Notes under the pieces: model-generated | What the model was told of the DNA's origin: nothing | Seen by the model: only the letters and a program-made list of their open reading frames with translations | Database searches by the model: none | Assembly (NCBI RefSeq): GCF_943193175.1 | Contig: NZ_CALPDF010000022.1 | Location: 1 to 64,000, forward strand | DNA: 64,000 bases | From: Neobacillus muris | Lineage (GTDB): Bacteria > Bacillota > Bacilli > Bacillales > Cytobacillaceae | Direction of reading: 5' to 3' | Made by a program: the position numbers and the translations under genes | Part shown: positions 62,925 through 64,000 of the stretch, one piece after another | How positions within the stretch are numbered: the stretch's first letter is position 1 | How the letters are laid out: each line of letters begins with the position of its first letter

Positions 62925-63704
62925 TTAGCGATATTCAAGATATTTCGAGGAAGGGGTCCTAAAACTTTGTTTAACCAAATAGCTTTCATTTTTATAAAAA
63001 TTTTGAACCAGATGATACCCGGCTGCATATCCAAGCAAAGGCGGGACATTTCGTCCGCCGAAGAGCAGCTCATCATGAACGCGCTCATTTTTTCTTTTGT
63101 TTAATTTTGGTTTTAAATAGCGGTCCCAAAACGCCTCTAATTCGGCCTCCGTATACATATGGCACCAATCAGCAAGGTATTGCTCACCGCAATGTTTTAA
63201 AACTGCATATTCAGCAAGACCTTCAATAATAATCGAGTCAAGCAATGTATAGTCCTCATGATTTTTATTTGTCCGCTGCAGTCTGCAAACATGGTGATAT
63301 TCATGGACCAGCAGTGCTTCTATTTCCTTCTCGTCCTGATATTCTGACAGGAATAGGAACATTTTATCTGGAAATGACACCCCGCCTTTACTTTTATCCT
63401 CCTTCCTGGCAAAAAGCCCTCCCCTTTGATTTAAAGGAAACAGAAATACTGGGATATCCGGCCCGGACCATTTCTGTTTATATTTAGTAAACATACGCTC
63501 CACCCGGTCCCAGGCTTTATAATCCATCATACTATTCAAATTAACTCTCGATTTCCATGACGGCCTGTACATGCCAAAATGCAACAGCTGTTGATAGATA
63601 TCATTTGGATTTTGTCCATTAAAATAGGTCTTTAGCTTCTCACAGATTTTCAGAGGGCGTTCAAGGTTCTCTTTTAACCATTGATCTGTTCGAATTATCC
63701 CCAT
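62925..63704 (-). CDS. yjaZ: Putative zinc protease YjaZ (DUF2268)
   Basis: DUF2268 protein of 259 residues with the zinc-type motif LVHEYHHVCR (HExxH) near residue 142 and a second Glu in IIEGLAEYAVLKH that would complete a gluzincin site. It is cytosolic by sequence (no signal). ATG 63704 follows AGAGG at about 7 nt; the ATG at 63722 has no site. In B. subtilis yjaZ lies near app/opp and fabF, as here. Substrate unknown. Confidence 0.85.
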   Translation of the reverse strand: MGIIRTDQWLKENLERPLKICEKLKTYFNGQNPNDIYQQLLHFGMYRPSWKSRVNLNSMMDYKAWDRVERMFTKYKQKWSGPDIPVFLFPLNQRGGLFARKEDKSKGGVSFPDKMFLFLSEYQDEKEIEALLVHEYHHVCRLQRTNKNHEDYTLLDSIIIEGLAEYAVLKHCGEQYLADWCHMYTEAELEAFWDRYLKPKLNKRKNERVHDELLFGGRNVPPLLGYAAGYHLVQNFYKNESYLVKQSFRTPSSKYLEYR

Positions 63705-63784
63705 TCTGGCACCTCTTTTCACTCATATATCTTCTTTTTCATTTTATGTACGTTCGAAAATGAGGTTCTGGGGGTTCTCATATT

Positions 63785-63819
63785 GAAAAAAGTAAAGGAC
63801 CAAGCCAGTGACTTGGTCC
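63785..63819 (-). terminator. Terminator of fabF
   Basis: On the - strand ggaccaag/cttggtcc, perfect 8-bp stem with a 7-nt loop, followed by TTTACTTTTTT, directly past the fabF stop. Confidence 0.85.
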
Positions 63820-63825
63820 CCCACA

Positions 63826-64000
63826 TTATTGATATTTTTTAAATACGATCGTGGCATTATGTCCCCCGAATCCTAATGAGTTGCTCATTGCTGTGTTTAT
63901 TTCCTTTTTTCGGGCTGCATTGGCCACATAATCTAAGTCACACTCAGGATCAGGAGTCTGGTAATTCATGGTTGGCGGCAGGATACTATCCCTAATCGCT
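63826..64000 (-). CDS. fabF: 3-oxoacyl-ACP synthase II FabF, C-terminal part
   Basis: Only the last 58 codons of this leftward gene are in the window. They read [21 protein letters not shown] and end [19 protein letters not shown], the standard C-terminus of FabF, which elongates acyl-ACP with malonyl-ACP. The Gly-rich GFGGHNA segment closes the active site beside the catalytic His. The start, active-site Cys and upstream fabH lie outside. FabF and FabI (38096) act in the same cycle. Confidence 0.93.
   Translation of the reverse strand, partial: AIRDSILPPTMNYQTPDPECDLDYVANAARKKEINTAMSNSLGFGGHNATIVFKKYQ

Overview
The window looks like chromosomal DNA of a low-GC, endospore-forming member of the Bacillaceae, close to the Bacillus/Neobacillus/Mesobacillus group. 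The evidence is B. subtilis-like gene order, AGGAGG-type ribosome binding sites, spore genes (spoVAC/AD/AEb, spoVIF, cotY/Z, cotO, yjcZ-type), and T-box, SAM-I, FapR, LexA and PerR-type control sites. I see no phage, IS element, CRISPR array or rRNA; there is one tRNA.

Layout. (1) 1-6258: a nucleotidyltransferase, a small IDEAL-domain protein, two alpha/beta hydrolases each behind a sigma-B-like promoter, and the cold-shock set des-desK-desR. (2) 6337-11514: a polyhydroxyalkanoate (PHA) operon read leftward, acyl-CoA synthetase, SDR reductase, PhaR-like protein, phasin-like protein, PhaR, PhaC, with a candidate cre box upstream. (3) 11968-17600: a UbiB/ABC1 kinase and a yknWXYZ-type ABC efflux operon. 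(4) 17783-19735: an orphan oligopeptide-binding lipoprotein under a SAM-I riboswitch. (5) 19820-24827: a sugar ABC transporter with RpiR regulator and HAD phosphatase, lacking its own ATPase, with a perfect palindrome at the promoter. (6) 25037-30405: an aldo/keto reductase and a formate module (OFA transporter, FdhD, FdhF). fdhF has an in-frame TGA at the active-site position followed by a hairpin with the same apical loop and spacing as E. coli fdhF, so it is read here as one selenocysteine enzyme rather than two broken ORFs. (7) 30725-31205: tRNA-Val(GAC) and a small WYL protein with two LexA boxes.

(8) From 31289 to the end the order follows the B. subtilis yjcH-to-yjaZ region: yjcHGF, spoVIF, yjcZ-type peptide, a YhcN lipoprotein-spoVAC-AD-AEb operon, yjcA, cotY/Z, cotO, fabI (FapR box), a cation/proton antiporter, prpE, rluD-type synthase, NAD kinase, relQ, yjbL, yjbK, truncated haemoglobin, spxH, pepF, coiA, cardiolipin synthase (CTG start), mecA, spx (PerR-like box), the oppABCDF operon, a DUF3899 gene, T-box-trpS, yjbA, yjaZ and the 3' end of fabF. 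SpxH, MecA and Spx form a proteolysis/redox-stress group. The opp operon could serve both OppA and the SAM-riboswitch-controlled binding protein.

The most notable item is the selenocysteine formate dehydrogenase module. Next are the SAM-controlled peptide-binding protein, the PHA operon with PhaR-family duplicates, and the LexA-box WYL gene. All functions are inferred from motifs and gene order seen by eye; no database search was run.
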